From contig JAKOGH010000637.1 of the NCBI GenBank assembly GCA_024811115.1, positions 62,001 to 126,000 of the forward strand: DNA of 64,000 nucleotides, read 5' to 3'. The notes beneath the pieces were generated by a model. That model was not told the origin of the DNA. It worked only from the letters and a program-made list of their open reading frames with translations, and searched no databases. The stretch comes from Terana coerulea (taxonomy: Eukaryota > Basidiomycota > Agaricomycetes > Polyporales > Phanerochaetaceae). The translations under genes were made by a program, and so were the position numbers. Within the stretch, counting starts at the first letter, position 1; the number at the start of each line of letters is the position of its first letter. This document shows positions 44,563 through 56,073 of the stretch, in pieces.

Positions 44563-46075
44563 ATGCTCTCCAACGAATTCTGCCCCGTCTGCGGCGTGTC
44601 TGCACATGGAGGACCCAGCTCTTTGCTCTTTGACCGCTCTGTGTACCAAGTTGCTCACACGCTCGCGGACGAGATCCTCCAAGGCGATGGCGATGGCGTT
44701 CATGAATATCCTGACATCGTGGACATTCTCAACGACCCTTTGGAAGCTGCCCGTCCAGAGGACACGTACCCCGAAGACCTAGGGATAGGCTTCGGGGAAT
44801 ATACCACGAAATATGTCGCGATCAGGTACTTCGACGAGGACTCAGGCGGGTGTGAGCACAGCTCGGGGGCAAAGTTCCCTTGTGGCCGAAACGTCGAGGT
44901 GAGGCGCGTCCAGAATACAGCCACTGACTCGGAGTTTGTCGAAGTTGTCGTCGTGGACGAAAATAGAGATGAGGACGAAATCTATGCGCTCAGCGACTGC
45001 AGGGGACATCCAAACCTATTCTATGCGAGCGGTGCTATGGCTATCTCCAGGAATGGCTGGACGGAGACACGCTTCCTCTTCCGCTGATGCAAGCTACCGA
45101 TCGCGAGCCGTTAGCTTTCGCTGGCGAGCTGTATGAAATTATGCACGCACGAATGAAGTACGACAGAGGTGCGTGGTGGTGCAAGCGCGTTGCGTGGCTG
45201 GCTCTAATAAACTCGGATAGATGACGACGGTGTCTTTTGTACCAGTTCTGGACTACAATGACATTCAGTCCGAATATCCCTGCACGTAATCAGAAGGGGA
45301 TCCTCGGGAATTGACGAGGTGTTCGACACATTGCCCACGCAGTACGGCAGGGTTTGCGCGGGGAAGAGCTAGTCCCTGCGCTCATGCGTGACTTACGGCG
45401 CTGGATGTTCGTGCGTCCCGACATGTGCGTAGCATTCTCATCCAGTGCTCGGCCAACGTCTTGCTGATATGCATCAATGCAAGGTGGCCCCAATATCCCT
45501 TTGCTTCTGTGAATCATACGCCTAAATTCACTGCTTTCGCTGCCGGACTGAAGTCAAGTGTGCCCCAAATGTGCGCGTTACCTCGGCAACTGTTCCTGCG
45601 TATCCTCAGCCAACTTCCGCTGCAATCCCTATTTGCTCTCTCCGCAACTTGCCGCTCACTTCGAAGTGTAGTGCAGCCGGCCTTTCTGGATCAAGTCCTC
45701 AAGGAGTCCGTCGCACGCGGTGCTCTGCGATGGCTTCTACCACTCAACAACATCCCCGGCGAGTGCGACGACGCATATACATCCATATATATGCGGCTTC
45801 GTGTCGATAAATCTGGTCGCCAGGGGAAGGCAGTCGATCCAGACACGACGGCCGTGCTGTCATTGTTCAACTCGCCGGCATTTCCTCGGTTGTTGCACAT
45901 CAGGGAGTGTTGGGAATCGGAATCAATGATGAACAGGAAGAGGTTATGGGGCCAAGTTGCGCAATTCAGAGTTTTGTGGCGGGAGTATAGGGTGAATGGC
46001 CGGCGCGAAGATCTGTTTTTCTCCTCAGATGAGATCGCAGACATGGAGAAGACAAACGTTCGGGACGAGAACTAG
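44563..46075 (+). pseudogene. CxxC F-box protein, copy 2 (broken)
   Basis: Exon 1 begins MLSNEFCPVCGVSAHGGPSS and keeps GLGFGEY-type blocks (literally GIGFGEYTTKYVAIRYFDED). A base is missing after 45024, where paralogues read a Tyr codon followed by Cys of the CERCYGYL motif, so the frame is lost. In exon 2 a TTTT run at 45235-45238 shifts the frame within VPVLDYNDIQSE. Further on a TAA and another shift precede GVRHIAHAVRQGLRGEELVP and WMFVRPDM. Exon 3 is intact: LPRQLFLRILSQLPLQSLFA, LSATCRSLRS, then SESMMNRKRLWGQVAQFRVL, ending at 46075. With at least three disruptions, one not explained by a homopolymer, this copy is probably non-functional, though the isolated F-box exon could still be translated. 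The CxxC module is recognisable throughout. Confidence 0.75.
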
Positions 46076-46548
46076 CTAGACTAGCTATAGGCTCTATGGC
46101 AGCCTCTTGAGTACTCGGAAGAGATACTCGCATTCCTTACGGATTGGTTCAAATCTCGTTGGGATGTGCAGGCCTTCGAGATATTATGTCGTGATGTTGA
46201 GAAATCGCTTTGAGCCTGTATTATAACTTGCGCTGTGCAATAGAAGGAACGCTGTCCATGAAGAGAAACAAGCCCGCAGTGTGTATGTACGCAGAGGTTG
46301 GAATCACGATCCCAAGGCAAGGTTTCGTCCCAGCTCAGAGCGAAAGCGCCGAGGAAACCCGCAAATGCGATTGGTTCTTTTCTGTCGCTTCAGGTCACCC
46401 ATCCTCCTATTTACCGGTTTCGATGACCTCTAGAACTTAACTCAATTCAAAGGTATGTGCAACTGTGCCTTGCAAGTAAGAACATACATTTATGAACACC
46501 TTTCCAGATTATCTCTACTCTATTCACGTATATACCTGAACATTACTC
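46076..46548. other. Intergenic region before the HDAC gene
   Basis: About 470 bp; no gene or repeat seen. Confidence 0.4.
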
Positions 46549-49525
46549 ATGGCTTCTTCGCGACAACCCATAATTTACACTCAAGATGCATGTCTTCAGC
46601 ATCGAAACATAGCCACTGGTCCATCCAGAAACCTCTTAGAGCGTCCAGAGAGACTGCGAGCCGTGAACCTTGGTATCGCCGCGGTGTACGCCAGACTTGA
46701 GGAAGCCTCAGCGACTGGCGCAAGCACCCCAGCCAACTCCAGGAAGCGCAATTTGAAGACAGCTGGCGGAAAGTTCCCTGAAACCCAAACGGCTCCTTTC
46801 ACTGTTGTACGAAGCACAACTTCCCTTCTCACGATTCCCTCTCATCCGGCCGCCCGCGATGTTCTACACATTCAACTGGAGGTCGAAAACGACGGCGGGG
46901 TCGTGAAGAAGGAACCTCAGTCGCAAACATACGCAGAGCTTTTGGAGGAGTGGTGTCGAGAGTCTCGCCAGAAAATTGCGAGGAAGGAGAGGGAGCTGCC
47001 GAGCGAGTTCCAGGCGGATCTATACTGTGCGTGCGTTATCATTGTATGCTTGTCGCCGAAATGAAAGCCTAACACAGTAGCCCTTCTCAGTGTGTCCGGG
47101 GTCTTTTGACGCGTTCAAGGCTGCACTCGGGACAGTATGCGAAGCCGTCGACACGGTCGCGAGAAACTCGTCGCCGGTCGCTTCGACCTCGTCTAACGGT
47201 CGCGCGAACCGCACTCGTAGCCATACCCCTCAGGGAACCCGTGCTCTTGTAGCTGTCCGGCCTCCAGGGCACCATTGCGTAGCTGTGAGTATCTGTGTTG
47301 GCTTCTTTCACGTGTTTCTCACTCCCAAGATATCGCGCTGACAAGAGCTTTCATAACCCAGGGCACTCCAGCTGGCTATGGATATGTTAACAATATCATC
47401 GTCGGGGCCGTTCATGGTGACCTACTCTCTTGCCATTCAGCCTTCCACATGTTAAACCCATTGCTCCACGATAGCCTTCTACCAGCATAGTTTTACGCAT
47501 GCCGTAATTCTTGACATTGATTTGCACCATGGTAAGCTTCTTCTGCGTGGCTGCGTGTGGCCGTTCGCTTACTTTGATCCTTCTTGTGAAGGTGATGGTA
47601 CGCAGAAGGTTGTTCAGCAAATCAACGCTCAGAGGCTGGAGGCGAGTGCTGGTGACAAGATATGCCCTTCGATGTACTATGGCAGTATGCACGACATCAA
47701 GTCTTATCCTTATAACGTGTGTTTTTGTCGTGAGTTCACGCTATGCGAGGAACTTGAACTGACGTAGCCATTCACAGTTGTATCCTGAAAGAAAAGATGA
47801 AGGATGCATCTCTTTCCGCGGCGAAAATGGTCAATGGATCCACAACGTACACATGCAGCCCTGGCCAGCTGATTCTTCAACGCTGGCTCCTGCTCAAGCG
47901 AAAGACGACGGGCCCCACGAAGTGAAAATAGAGCCTTCGTCTGAAAACGCTTTCTGGCAGGATTATGAGGAGAACTATATGGGAATTATTGAAAGGGCGG
48001 AGGAGTTCGTGCGTAAAACGGGTGCGCCGCCGGAAAAGGTCATCGTCTTCATGAGGTGCGTGACGTCGCCGCTCTTCGCCTATCCGAAATTGAGGTCGCA
48101 ACCCTACAGCACAGGCTTCTCTGCTTCCCTGCATGAAAGCAAAGTAGTTTCTCAGCATGGGTGCTATGTTCCCACCGCATTCTATCACCGTTTCACAAGA
48201 GATGCGTGCGCGTTTGCCGACAAGTATGCTCAAGGTAGACTTGTGAGCGTTCTCGAGGGAGGGTATAGTGATAGAGCTATTGTTGGTGGAGTCATGGCGC
48301 ATGTGGCTGGACTGGCTGTCGATGCTAGCGAGGGTGCAGATGGTCAGTGGTGGAGCGCGGACGAGTTGGCTCAGGTACGCGTTTGGAGTAGCAGATGGCA
48401 CACAAAGCAGAACTAAACGGTGCGCTTTCGCTGTTACAGGTCGAAAGGCTGCTCAAGAAGCCGCCAAAGCGAGCGGCTAAGAATGGCTCGGACCCACGAT
48501 TATCCTCGTTTTTGACTAGGACCAGGCAGGTCTTTGATGCCCTCGGTGCTCCTTTGGAATCGGAAGACGATCGTAAGGGAGACGGACATACACGTGCTGC
48601 ATTCGCCATTCCGCCGCCCGAGCCTGGGCTCAAGCAGGCTGACCAACCACTATCTCTTTTCGCTGAGGTCCCGAAGAGACGTGCATCTGCGTCGAAGGCG
48701 AACACACCTCAGAAACGAACGCCACAACGAGATGAAAGTAACGATGCAAGGGGTGTTTCCAAGAAGCCGAAGCTTGTCGGCAGAGTACCGTCTACTTCAG
48801 CTCGGGGAAGAGCGTCGAACCAGGCAGCGGCAATAGCAGGAGCGTTGACTCCGCCGCAGTCACCGCATGTGTCTTCGCAGGCATCAGGATTTGACAACGG
48901 ATCTCCGGATCTCCAGGCGCAAATGCCAGGACAGAACTTCCAGCATGGTACACTTTCGGGTGTGCATCTGAACGATGTAGGAATCCCTCGGATATCTTCT
49001 GGGGCGACATCTGAGACATTGCGTGAGTAGCTGTGCGTGCGTGTCGGAAGCACACTTAACGACTGACCATGCTCCACAGAGATGTCAGGTCTCGCGGGTC
49101 CCTCATCAAGCTCGAGTAGACCGAGCGCGCCGCTCTCTCGAGATCATCCCGGCGCGGGGTCTATCGCTGAAAGACGCCTGCAGAAAGCGTTCAACGAGTT
49201 CCAAAACTCTTACACTGCCTTTTCCAACATTCTTAGCTCTGGCGATGATGGGGCTGAATCACCATTAAATGACTTCGCACGGAAAGTGAGACCGGTCAAA
49301 GGTTGTGTGTACCGTCTCGAGAAGAACCTTGGAAATACGAAGTACTTCATGGAGACGCTGACAATGTTGGAGAAATTGTTGGAGGACGCACACAGAACGT
49401 GGGATGCAACGAAGGATGTGCGAAGCATTGGCGAGGGTAGTCTTGCAGAGACGTTGGATGAGGCATTGTATGATCTGGAGGGTACTCTCCTAGATTTGAG
49501 AGGGGTCTCTTCGACTAGACCGTAG
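46549..49525 (+). CDS. HOS3-like histone deacetylase with altered zinc-ligand site
   Basis: Start at 46549 (MASSRQPIIYTQDACLQHRN), then RNLLERPERLRAVNLGIAAV, matching the RPERLRAV motif of class II enzymes. Active-site blocks follow: ALVAVRPPGHHC (catalytic His pair), GTPAGYGYVNNIIVGAVH, FTHAVILDIDLHHG spliced to GDGTQKVVQQINAQ (zinc ligands D-x-H), SMYYGSMHDIKSYP, VIVFMSTGFSASLHESKVVS, HGCYVPTAFYHRF and LVSVLEGGYSDRAIVGG (catalytic Tyr). The second zinc Asp, expected as GFDA, is replaced by Ser (GFSA). The GFCFVNN block reads GYGYVNN. A long C-terminal extension (ERLLKKPPKRAAKNGSDPRL, Ser/Pro-rich, then a helical end to 49525) is typical of HOS3 types. About ten introns; the one before FTHAV is not precisely placed. 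Reduced or absent catalysis is possible. Confidence 0.82.
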
Positions 49526-50037
49526 GGATAATACAATGTGTAATTGTTCGTGTTTCTTCGCATTCCCACAGTTTACGATACGTATGCTACCTCAACCTTA
49601 TGCACTCCTCTGTCTGGTTTCGAGTGGACGTGAGGACGTTTTGAGTCGCCCACGTGGGAGCATCCTCTTTCGGCCTCGCAGAGGCGTTGTGGCGTCGCGC
49701 ATCTCCATTTTCGATCCCCTGATCACTGACTCGGCTTCGCCCTGAGGCCTGAATATTGAATGCTCGCTGTAGACGTATGACAGCCCAGTGAACAATACTG
49801 TATAGGCTTACTGGCGCCACCGCCTATCATCGTGCAGACAGAATGCATACTGGTAGACGCGATTGGCGATGTTAGAACTCCATTCATAAGGCAAAGCATA
49901 ATTCGTTGGGCATGAGAGGGCATAGAGAGATTGACTACACAGCACATCAATTATGTAAAACCAGCACTTGCCACTTTGAACGTCCAAGACTCAGCGGCTG
50001 CAGCGAATTTCTCCTCAGCTACTGATGCCGAGCACTA
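49526..50037. other. Convergent 3' intergenic region
   Basis: About 510 bp between the 3' ends of the HDAC (plus) and secreted-protein (minus) genes; no gene seen. Confidence 0.4.
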
Positions 50038-51135
50038 CTAGCCACGAGGCGCTGCTTTGATAATATCCTGAAGTGCCGCAGTGACAGTTTTCGCGTAGTT
50101 TTTGTCGTATGAGTCCTATGTAGCAGAATTGTGGTCAATTAGCACCACCGATATCAAAGCTTTACGGGTTAACTTACAAGCGCTTCTTGAAGATCACGCA
50201 CAAGAGCAGCCTTGGGGTCACGGTTGCGTGGACCAGCAACACGTTTTGCAGCCTTCTTTGTCTTAGGGGGCTTTGCAGGTGTCTTCGGCTTCTGCGCTGC
50301 AGGGGGCTTGGAAGCAGGAGGCTTCGTGTCTTGTACAGACTTTGCCAGCTCAGCGTTGAGATGGGTTAAAGTGTCCTTAGCTGTCCGGATGATTCCAGCA
50401 ATGTCGTTGTCGAGTTGGCCGGCGACACTGTGTGCGTCAGTGGAGACAAGGTTAAGATAATTGCCCACGGCTTTGTCAAGGTTGGTGTCTTTCTGTGCGC
50501 GACCGTTCAACGCGGCCTGAACGACCACCTTTTTCTGTGCATCGAAGGGGCAATCAGATGGCGCGCATGGCTCGCTTGGTTGACTGTACTCACCCTCCCA
50601 TTTACCTTACTATCGAGGAAGTTTAAATTTGTAAGTTCGCTGATGTGCTGGGACGCAGGTTGAAGCATCGTCGCCTTCTTTCTTGTTCCGTCAGCCTTCT
50701 CTAGAGCAGTGAGAACGCCGCACAACCCGGACTTCTTGGCCACAGCGTCAAGCAGTTGCAGCTCCACGACATGATCTGTAGGAATGTATGTTCAGCATAC
50801 ATTCTGTGTGCTATCTAGGTATGCTAAACCTACCGCATTGCGCGTCAGCAGGAACCTGGAATGGCATTGTTAAGGGCATGTCGAATTTCTTTTAACGCAA
50901 CGATGGCTCTTACAGCTGCGGGCGTGGTCTTCGTAACTTTCGACCCTTCGGCTGTCTCGAGAGCATAAACGCCTCGAGCAAGCGAGCACGAGTCCTTGCT
51001 GACCAGGGACCTGAAGTCAAGTCCGCAGACAGCGTCCCGCTTGCGTAGAAAATGAGTCTGCGTAGACGCAGGGAGGGCCATGGCTGAGCCGGCAGCAATG
51101 GCAACGACCGCGAAGACAGGAGTAAAAATACGCAT
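50038..51135 (-). CDS. Secreted protein with Lys/Pro/Ala-rich C-terminus
   Basis: The start at 51135 gives a signal peptide (MRIFTPVFAVVAIAAGSAMA). The mature N-terminus LPASTQTHFLRKRDAVCGLD contains a KR site that a Kex2-type protease could cut. Middle exons read LQLLDAVAKKSGLCGVLTAL and HISELTNLNFLDSKVNG, then VVVQAALNGRAQKDTNLDKA and VSTDAHSVAGQLDNDIAGII, which look helical. The C-terminal stretch is very basic and Pro/Ala-rich (KPPASKPPAAQKPKTPAKPP, then KTKKAAKR). The gene ends NYAKTVTAALQDIIKAAPRG, stop 50038. Five exons. I do not recognise the family; helical spacing around a Cys recalls hydrophobic surface-binding proteins, but that is weak. A TATA-like GATAAATA lies about 106-113 bp upstream (51241-51248). 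Confidence 0.68.
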
Positions 51136-51240
51136 GTCGTGAAATATTATGAAGGAAAGACGGTATAGTATGGTGAAGACGTTAGAGAGCGTGGGGGTGA
51201 TACTGCCAGAGTACACAGATTCGATTGAGGTGCGCGAGCC

Positions 51241-51248
51241 TATTTATC
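51241..51248 (-). promoter_or_regulatory. TATA-like box of the Lys/Pro-rich secreted-protein gene
   Basis: The minus strand reads GATAAATA 106-113 bp upstream of the start codon at 51135, the same spacing as in the other secreted-protein genes here. Confidence 0.5.
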
Positions 51249-51791
51249 TCGCTGAGACTTCGACTCAGCTTCAACGGTCACCAGTCAGCGTTGTGCAGCG
51301 ACGATAGCGCCAACGACCACATACCTCCTGAAACATGTTACTGGGTGAGAAAGAAGCAAATTACTAGACAAAGTCGCAGTCAATATGTACGGGAGCTAGC
51401 ATAGCAGAAATGCAATAGCAGACGCACCATCGGCAGAACGTTGGTTTCGAGAACGCCGCATCCTCAGGCTTACTCGGAACAAACCAACGTAAAGCGACAT
51501 CTTCGTTAGTTCCTTGCTCATCGGGCATTGAGGCGGTGTTAACCATGACAGATTCGTACACCGCCGAACGACCAGGACGAAGCTGCTCGCGCTGAATGGG
51601 AGCACAACTGCCGAGTCATACTTGGATTGCACACAGCTGATACTGGACAAAAGTGCGACTTCGGAGACACCCGCACATTCGGCTCATGTATGAGATTCAA
51701 AATGGACGCATAGCGATACAGCCCTGAACAGATGAAATCACAGCAGATGATGGAGACGCGATAGAATACAACGTAAACGCATGGCTCACAC
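51249..51791. other. Intergenic region
   Basis: About 540 bp between the secreted-protein promoter and the MRT4 3' end; no gene seen. Confidence 0.4.
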
Positions 51792-52765
51792 TTAATCAGA
51801 CATAGCATTCTCCTCTGCATCATCCTCGTCTTCCGCCGCCTCGTCGTCCGCCTCTTCTAGTTCGGGCTGTCCCTCTATCTCGACCACCTCTCCAGACACT
51901 GCTGTCCACCGTGCCCGCAGCGCCACCCTGAACTTCACCATTTTCACGCCTATCAGCTTGAGCAGTTGCGCCTGCTCCGGCGTCAGCTTTTGCCCTTTTC
52001 GCACACTATATGTGAGTTGTCGAGCGTCGGCACACCGCGGACCATCTTCGTATGCAGTCCAAGTTTTCGGAGCTGTGGCTCCTCGTTGTGGGGGAATGGC
52101 TCCGGTGGGGTTGAATGCTGCTGCATGACGGGTCCGGAGGGGATTGTGAATGTTTCTGGTGCGCGGTTGCCTGACCGGGCGAAGTCTGGAGGGTGGAAGT
52201 CGTCGAACCAAGCCGTAACTTCTTCTGGTGGTGAGTTGGTGAATAGCAAGCCGACTTGGCCTTTTATTTGCTATACGACCATGAGCTTCATCTCCTATGG
52301 GACACTGGCTGAAGGCGCACCTTTGCAATTTTGTGGAGGCCGAGCTTGTGCTCCTCCTCTGGCGTGTTACCCAGGGCTTTCGCCATAACCGCACCCCTTC
52401 CAAAGAATATCCGTGCTGAACTAGGTTCAAGCCGGTGAGCGCGTAGTATTCAGGAGGTGCAGCGTATAACATACTCCTTCCACAGCTTTCGGACGATTTT
52501 CAAGTGCGTATTCCGCATATTACCAACTTCGAATAACCAGCAGTATTGCCATTTGTCTGCAGCGGCTTGCACCTTCGTGTCGCAGTTCAGAAACCGCAAT
52601 TAAGATGTGATAAGCTTACAACATACTTCGGTCATCAATGCACTCTTGTTTTCCTTGGTCTTCTTCGAGACCTTGGTCAAAGAAACTGGCGAGACTTTTC
52701 AGTATGCGGATGCATTCGAGTTTGGGAATTTATTTACCCAACTTGGAGCGTTTTGACTTGGGCAT
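51792..52765 (-). CDS. MRT4: MRT4, ribosome assembly factor (uL10-like)
   Basis: Mrt4 occupies the uL10 (P0) site on pre-60S particles in the nucleolus and is later exchanged for P0. The start at 52765 gives MPKSKRSKL, spliced to VSLTKVSKKTKENKSALMTE, the canonical Mrt4 N-terminus. Next come YCWLFEVGNMRNTHLKIVRK, FFGRGAVMAKALGNTPEEEH, KGQVGLLFTNSPPEEVTAWF and HPPDFARSGNRAPETFTIPS. The final part holds LTYSVRKGQKLTPEQAQLLK, LIGVKMVKFRVALRARW and an acidic tail ending AENAMSD-like residues (EENAMSD), stop 51792. The order matches the family over its whole length; the acidic tail is longer than in yeast. Several short introns. Its start faces the deoxyhypusine hydroxylase gene across a 285-bp gap. 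Confidence 0.93.
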
Positions 52766-53050
52766 TTTATGTGATTAAGATAATGAATAATGTAACAGCT
52801 TTTGATAGGGCGTGCTGCGAGGAGAGGTGAAAGGGGAAGAGGCTCAGACGGAGGTCGCGGTAAACGAGTGCTCAGTGGAAGCGCGCCTGTTTTGAGATAA
52901 TCCAAAATTTAAGATCTCGATCAAGCCTTGATCTTATCTTATCTTCCCCCACCTGACCGCGGTCCCGCCCAAACTGCAGCACTCTGCTTAATTATTTCAA
53001 GCATGTCAAATTTCCCACTTCGCCTCTCTCCTCATCTTCATCTGTACAAA
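52766..53050. promoter_or_regulatory. Shared divergent promoter of MRT4 and LIA1
   Basis: 285 bp between two start codons pointing outward. It contains a perfect inverted repeat GATCAAGCCTTGATC at 52919-52933 (7-bp arms, 1-bp spacer). Overlapping its right arm are tandem TTATC elements (CTTATCTTATCTT, 52933-52945), which read as GATAA motifs on the other strand. These could bind a homodimeric or GATA-type factor; binding is inference. Confidence 0.5.
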
Positions 53051-54333
53051 ATGGCCGTTGAGGTTGCAGAAGTTTCGCAAGAGACGTTATCTGCGCTTGA
53101 ATCGTCTCTCTTGAATACCTCAGGCAACGTCCCACTGCACAACCGCTTCCGCTCCCTCTTCACGCTTAAAGCCTTCAAGAGTGAGGAAGCCGTGAGGATC
53201 ATTTCGAAAGGTTAGTTCAAGGTGGTACTATAATGGAGCTTGTTAGAGTGTTAATACGATAGTCTAGGCTTCGCGGATGAGAGCGCATTGCTTAAGCATG
53301 AGTTGGCATATTGCTTGGGTCAGATGAAGAAGACTTCAGCTCTCCCTGTGCTCGAAACTGTGTTGGCAGATGAAAATGAGGATCCTATGGTCAGGCACGA
53401 GGTGCGCTTTTCATTGAAAGCACAATGCTCATCGGCTCAAAACCCAGCGCGACCTAGGCTGCTGAAGCGATGGGTGCTATCTCTGCCTCCGAATCCATCC
53501 CCGTCCTCAAACGATACATAAACGACCCAAACCGGTCGGTACGAGAAACTTGCGAGATTGCTCTGGACAAGATTGAGTGGGATCACTCGGAAGAAGGCCA
53601 AAAGGCTCAAAAGCTTCAGCAAAATGAGCAACAGTACGTGCTCTGCACAGTTCTCTAGGTCAAGTTGTACCGACATAAAAACAGGGTGTACACCTCAGTC
53701 GACCCTGCGCCACCTACGTCCGGCCTTCTATCTGTCAAGCCATCGCAAGTCGAAGCGCCCGAAACTAATATCGACGACCTTCGCGCTCAGCTACTTGACA
53801 CAAAACCCTCCCTTTGTTCCAACGCTACCGGGCCATGTTTGCACTACGCAACATTGGGACGCCTGCCGCTGTGGATGCTCTCGCCGCCGGTTTCTCGGAT
53901 GACAGCGCGCTGTTCAAGTATGGTGGTTGCTCAATCCCTGTCCGTCTGAAAGGATGTTCACCGGTTACATCTTCTCAGGCACGAGATTGCCTTCGTCTTT
54001 GGGCAGCTGCTGTCAACACACTCAGTCCCGGCATTGGTCAAGGTCTTGGAAGACAGCCACGAATCCGACATGGTCCGTCACGAGGCCGCGGAAGCTCTTG
54101 GTGGGATTGCGACCCCGGAGGTCCTGCCTCATCTGAAGGAGTGGATGCAGCGCGACGATGCTCCTCGAGTTGTCCGTGAGAGCTGTCAGGTTGCGTTGGA
54201 TATGTACGAGGTGGGTGTATTATTTCTGCAAGCGGGTTCTATTCTTACTTTGTATCAGTATGAAAACTCGGGCGAGTTTCAGTACGCGAACGGCCTCGAG
54301 ACAGTCGCCACCGCCCAGGAGGTTGGTGCGTGA
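53051..54333 (+). CDS. LIA1: Deoxyhypusine hydroxylase (HEAT-repeat)
   Basis: Catalyses the last step of hypusine formation on eIF5A, using a di-iron centre. The start at 53051 gives [20 protein letters not shown] then [17 protein letters not shown]. Four His-Glu metal-binding motifs are present in HEAT repeats: [12 protein letters not shown] (about residue 64), MVRHE+AAEAMGAI across an intron (about 97), [12 protein letters not shown] across an intron, and [20 protein letters not shown]. The linker [15 protein letters not shown] divides the two symmetric halves, as in the family. The C-terminus [16 protein letters not shown] ends at 54333. Five to six introns, two of which split HE motifs. 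An in-frame methionine lies upstream (MSNFPLRLS), but family alignment favours 53051. It pairs divergently with MRT4, another translation-related gene. Confidence 0.94.
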
Positions 54334-54969
54334 ACAAAACAGGAGGTGTTATCTTTCGAGTGTACCGTCTAGGATTATTCGCCTTGTCAATGTAGCATTA
54401 GCCTTTTGTATTCATCCACCCACTTTGTCTGGGGCTCTCTTATCTATTCCTTCGCATCGCAGGCCTCGTTGACCTCTTGGACACCAGGGTAATCTTAGCC
54501 TTTCGCACCGGCCCGGCTTGGGACCACGCAGATCTATCGCTTCGTTAGTCCTCACGTCGGCTCCGTTTACTAACATATCCAGGTTCGATTGCATCGCTTG
54601 TATGGCCTGCGATCTAGGCTTTGGGTTACGAAGAAAAGGCGCATTAAGGACGTGTACGTATCTCTTTCCTGACATGCGAATAACTCTAACTTCTGCGCTT
54701 CCACGTCTTCTAGGTTGGCCGGACGCACGGCACGACAGGCAGCTATTGATAGAACCTCGTCTATCGTATCGAGATATATTCGAACTTCCCAGTCACGCTG
54801 GCTCTGTCCCACCCTGCTGCCAGAAGCGCAGCACCTCAACTTCAATAAGAGGCACGCGAAGGAATCATCATCTTTCACAACTCCCTTGCGCTCTACCTGG
54901 TATGTGCGACTAAAAGTCCGACTATTTTTGACTAATGCCTCCGCGTTCAAGATAAACAACTTGATAACC
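54334..54969. other. Intergenic region
   Basis: About 640 bp between co-oriented genes; small frames on both strands, none recognisable. Confidence 0.4.
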
Positions 54970-56073
54970 ATGTCATCGACAACGATAGGCCCTCCACCGA
55001 CGGGCGGATTGCAGTACAGTACGGAGAGCGTCCCTCTCGACGAGAGCTTGTACAACCTCAGCGCCGATGAAGTTGCACACATGTCCGAGCAGACTGGGAT
55101 CAAGGACCCAGAGGAGCTGAAGAAGCATATACTGGCCGTTCAGGCCGAAGTTTACACGGTGGGCACTGTGGGAAGATGCATGATGTTTTGACTGTATGCT
55201 CACAAGACTCTGAGCTAGGTGCACGCATACCCGTGCATTCGCCTGTTTCATTTCGCACAGTACGTCGCCCGTGGAGGCTCGGTACTCCAGTGTTCGCTCA
55301 CTGTGGTGACCTGCATAGGCACAAAATCTCGAGATTCCCGGCCTACAGCCAACTGCTCAAGCTTGGAAAAGAGCGAGAGGGCGCTCTGTTTCTGGACATT
55401 GGCTGCGGTGTCGGAAATGACGTGAGAAAGGTCATAGCTGACGGCTTTCCAGCCACCCAAATTGTCGCTTCTGACCTTCACCCTGGTGAGCATCGGCGTC
55501 TGGGTACACAAGGCGCCGCCTAGTCTAACCCTCCCGCAGAATTTTGGGATATTGGTCACAAGATCTTCAAGTCCACACCTGAAAGCCTCCCCTCGAAATT
55601 CATCCCAGGAGACGTGTTCGACCCGGCTTTCCTCGCGCCTGCGCCAGTCGCAACCGTCGTCCCCAGCGGGCCGGGGCCGGAGCTGTCCCGCCTGACGTCG
55701 CTCACGCCGCTGCAGGGCCGGCTGTCCGCGATCCACGCGGCATCGTTCTTCCACCTCTTTGGCGAGGGAGCAGCAGAGCCAGCTCGCGTACCTGCTCGCG
55801 TCGCTCCTCTCCGCTGCGCCTGGCTCCGTCATCTTCGGCGAGCACGGCGGGCGGACGCAGAAGGGCCTGCGCACGGAGCTCATGCGCCCGAACACGGCGG
55901 GCCTGACGATGTTCTGCCATAGCCCGGAGAGCTCCAAGGCGCTCTGGGAGGTAGTGTTTGCGCCAAGTCAAGTTGAAGTTGTGGCGAGTCTGCGAGAGGT
56001 TGAGAGAAAGGACATCAAGGTTCCGGACGGTGTGAAGTATTACATGCTGGGCTGGTCTGTGACGCGGCTTTAG
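54970..56073 (+). CDS. SAM-dependent methyltransferase (AusD-like)
   Basis: Start at 54970: MSSTTIGPPPTGGLQYSTES then VPLDESLYNLSADEVAHMSE. The exon VHAYPCIRLFHFAQ is spliced to HKISRFPAYSQLLKLG. The SAM-binding motif I is ALFLDIGCGVGNDVRKVIAD, with ATQIVASDLHP as the acidic strand-2 end. Later blocks are EFWDIGHKIFKSTPESLPSK, FIPGDVFDP, AIHAASFFHLFGE and FGEHGGRTQKGLRTELM; it ends VPDGVKYYMLGWSVTRL at 56073. The order resembles meroterpenoid-pathway methyltransferases such as AusD, but no biosynthetic cluster surrounds it, so the substrate is open. A GGG run at 55766-55768 breaks the frame between FHLFGE and QQSQLAYLLASLLSAAPG; two G residues would restore it. Four introns. Confidence 0.78.
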
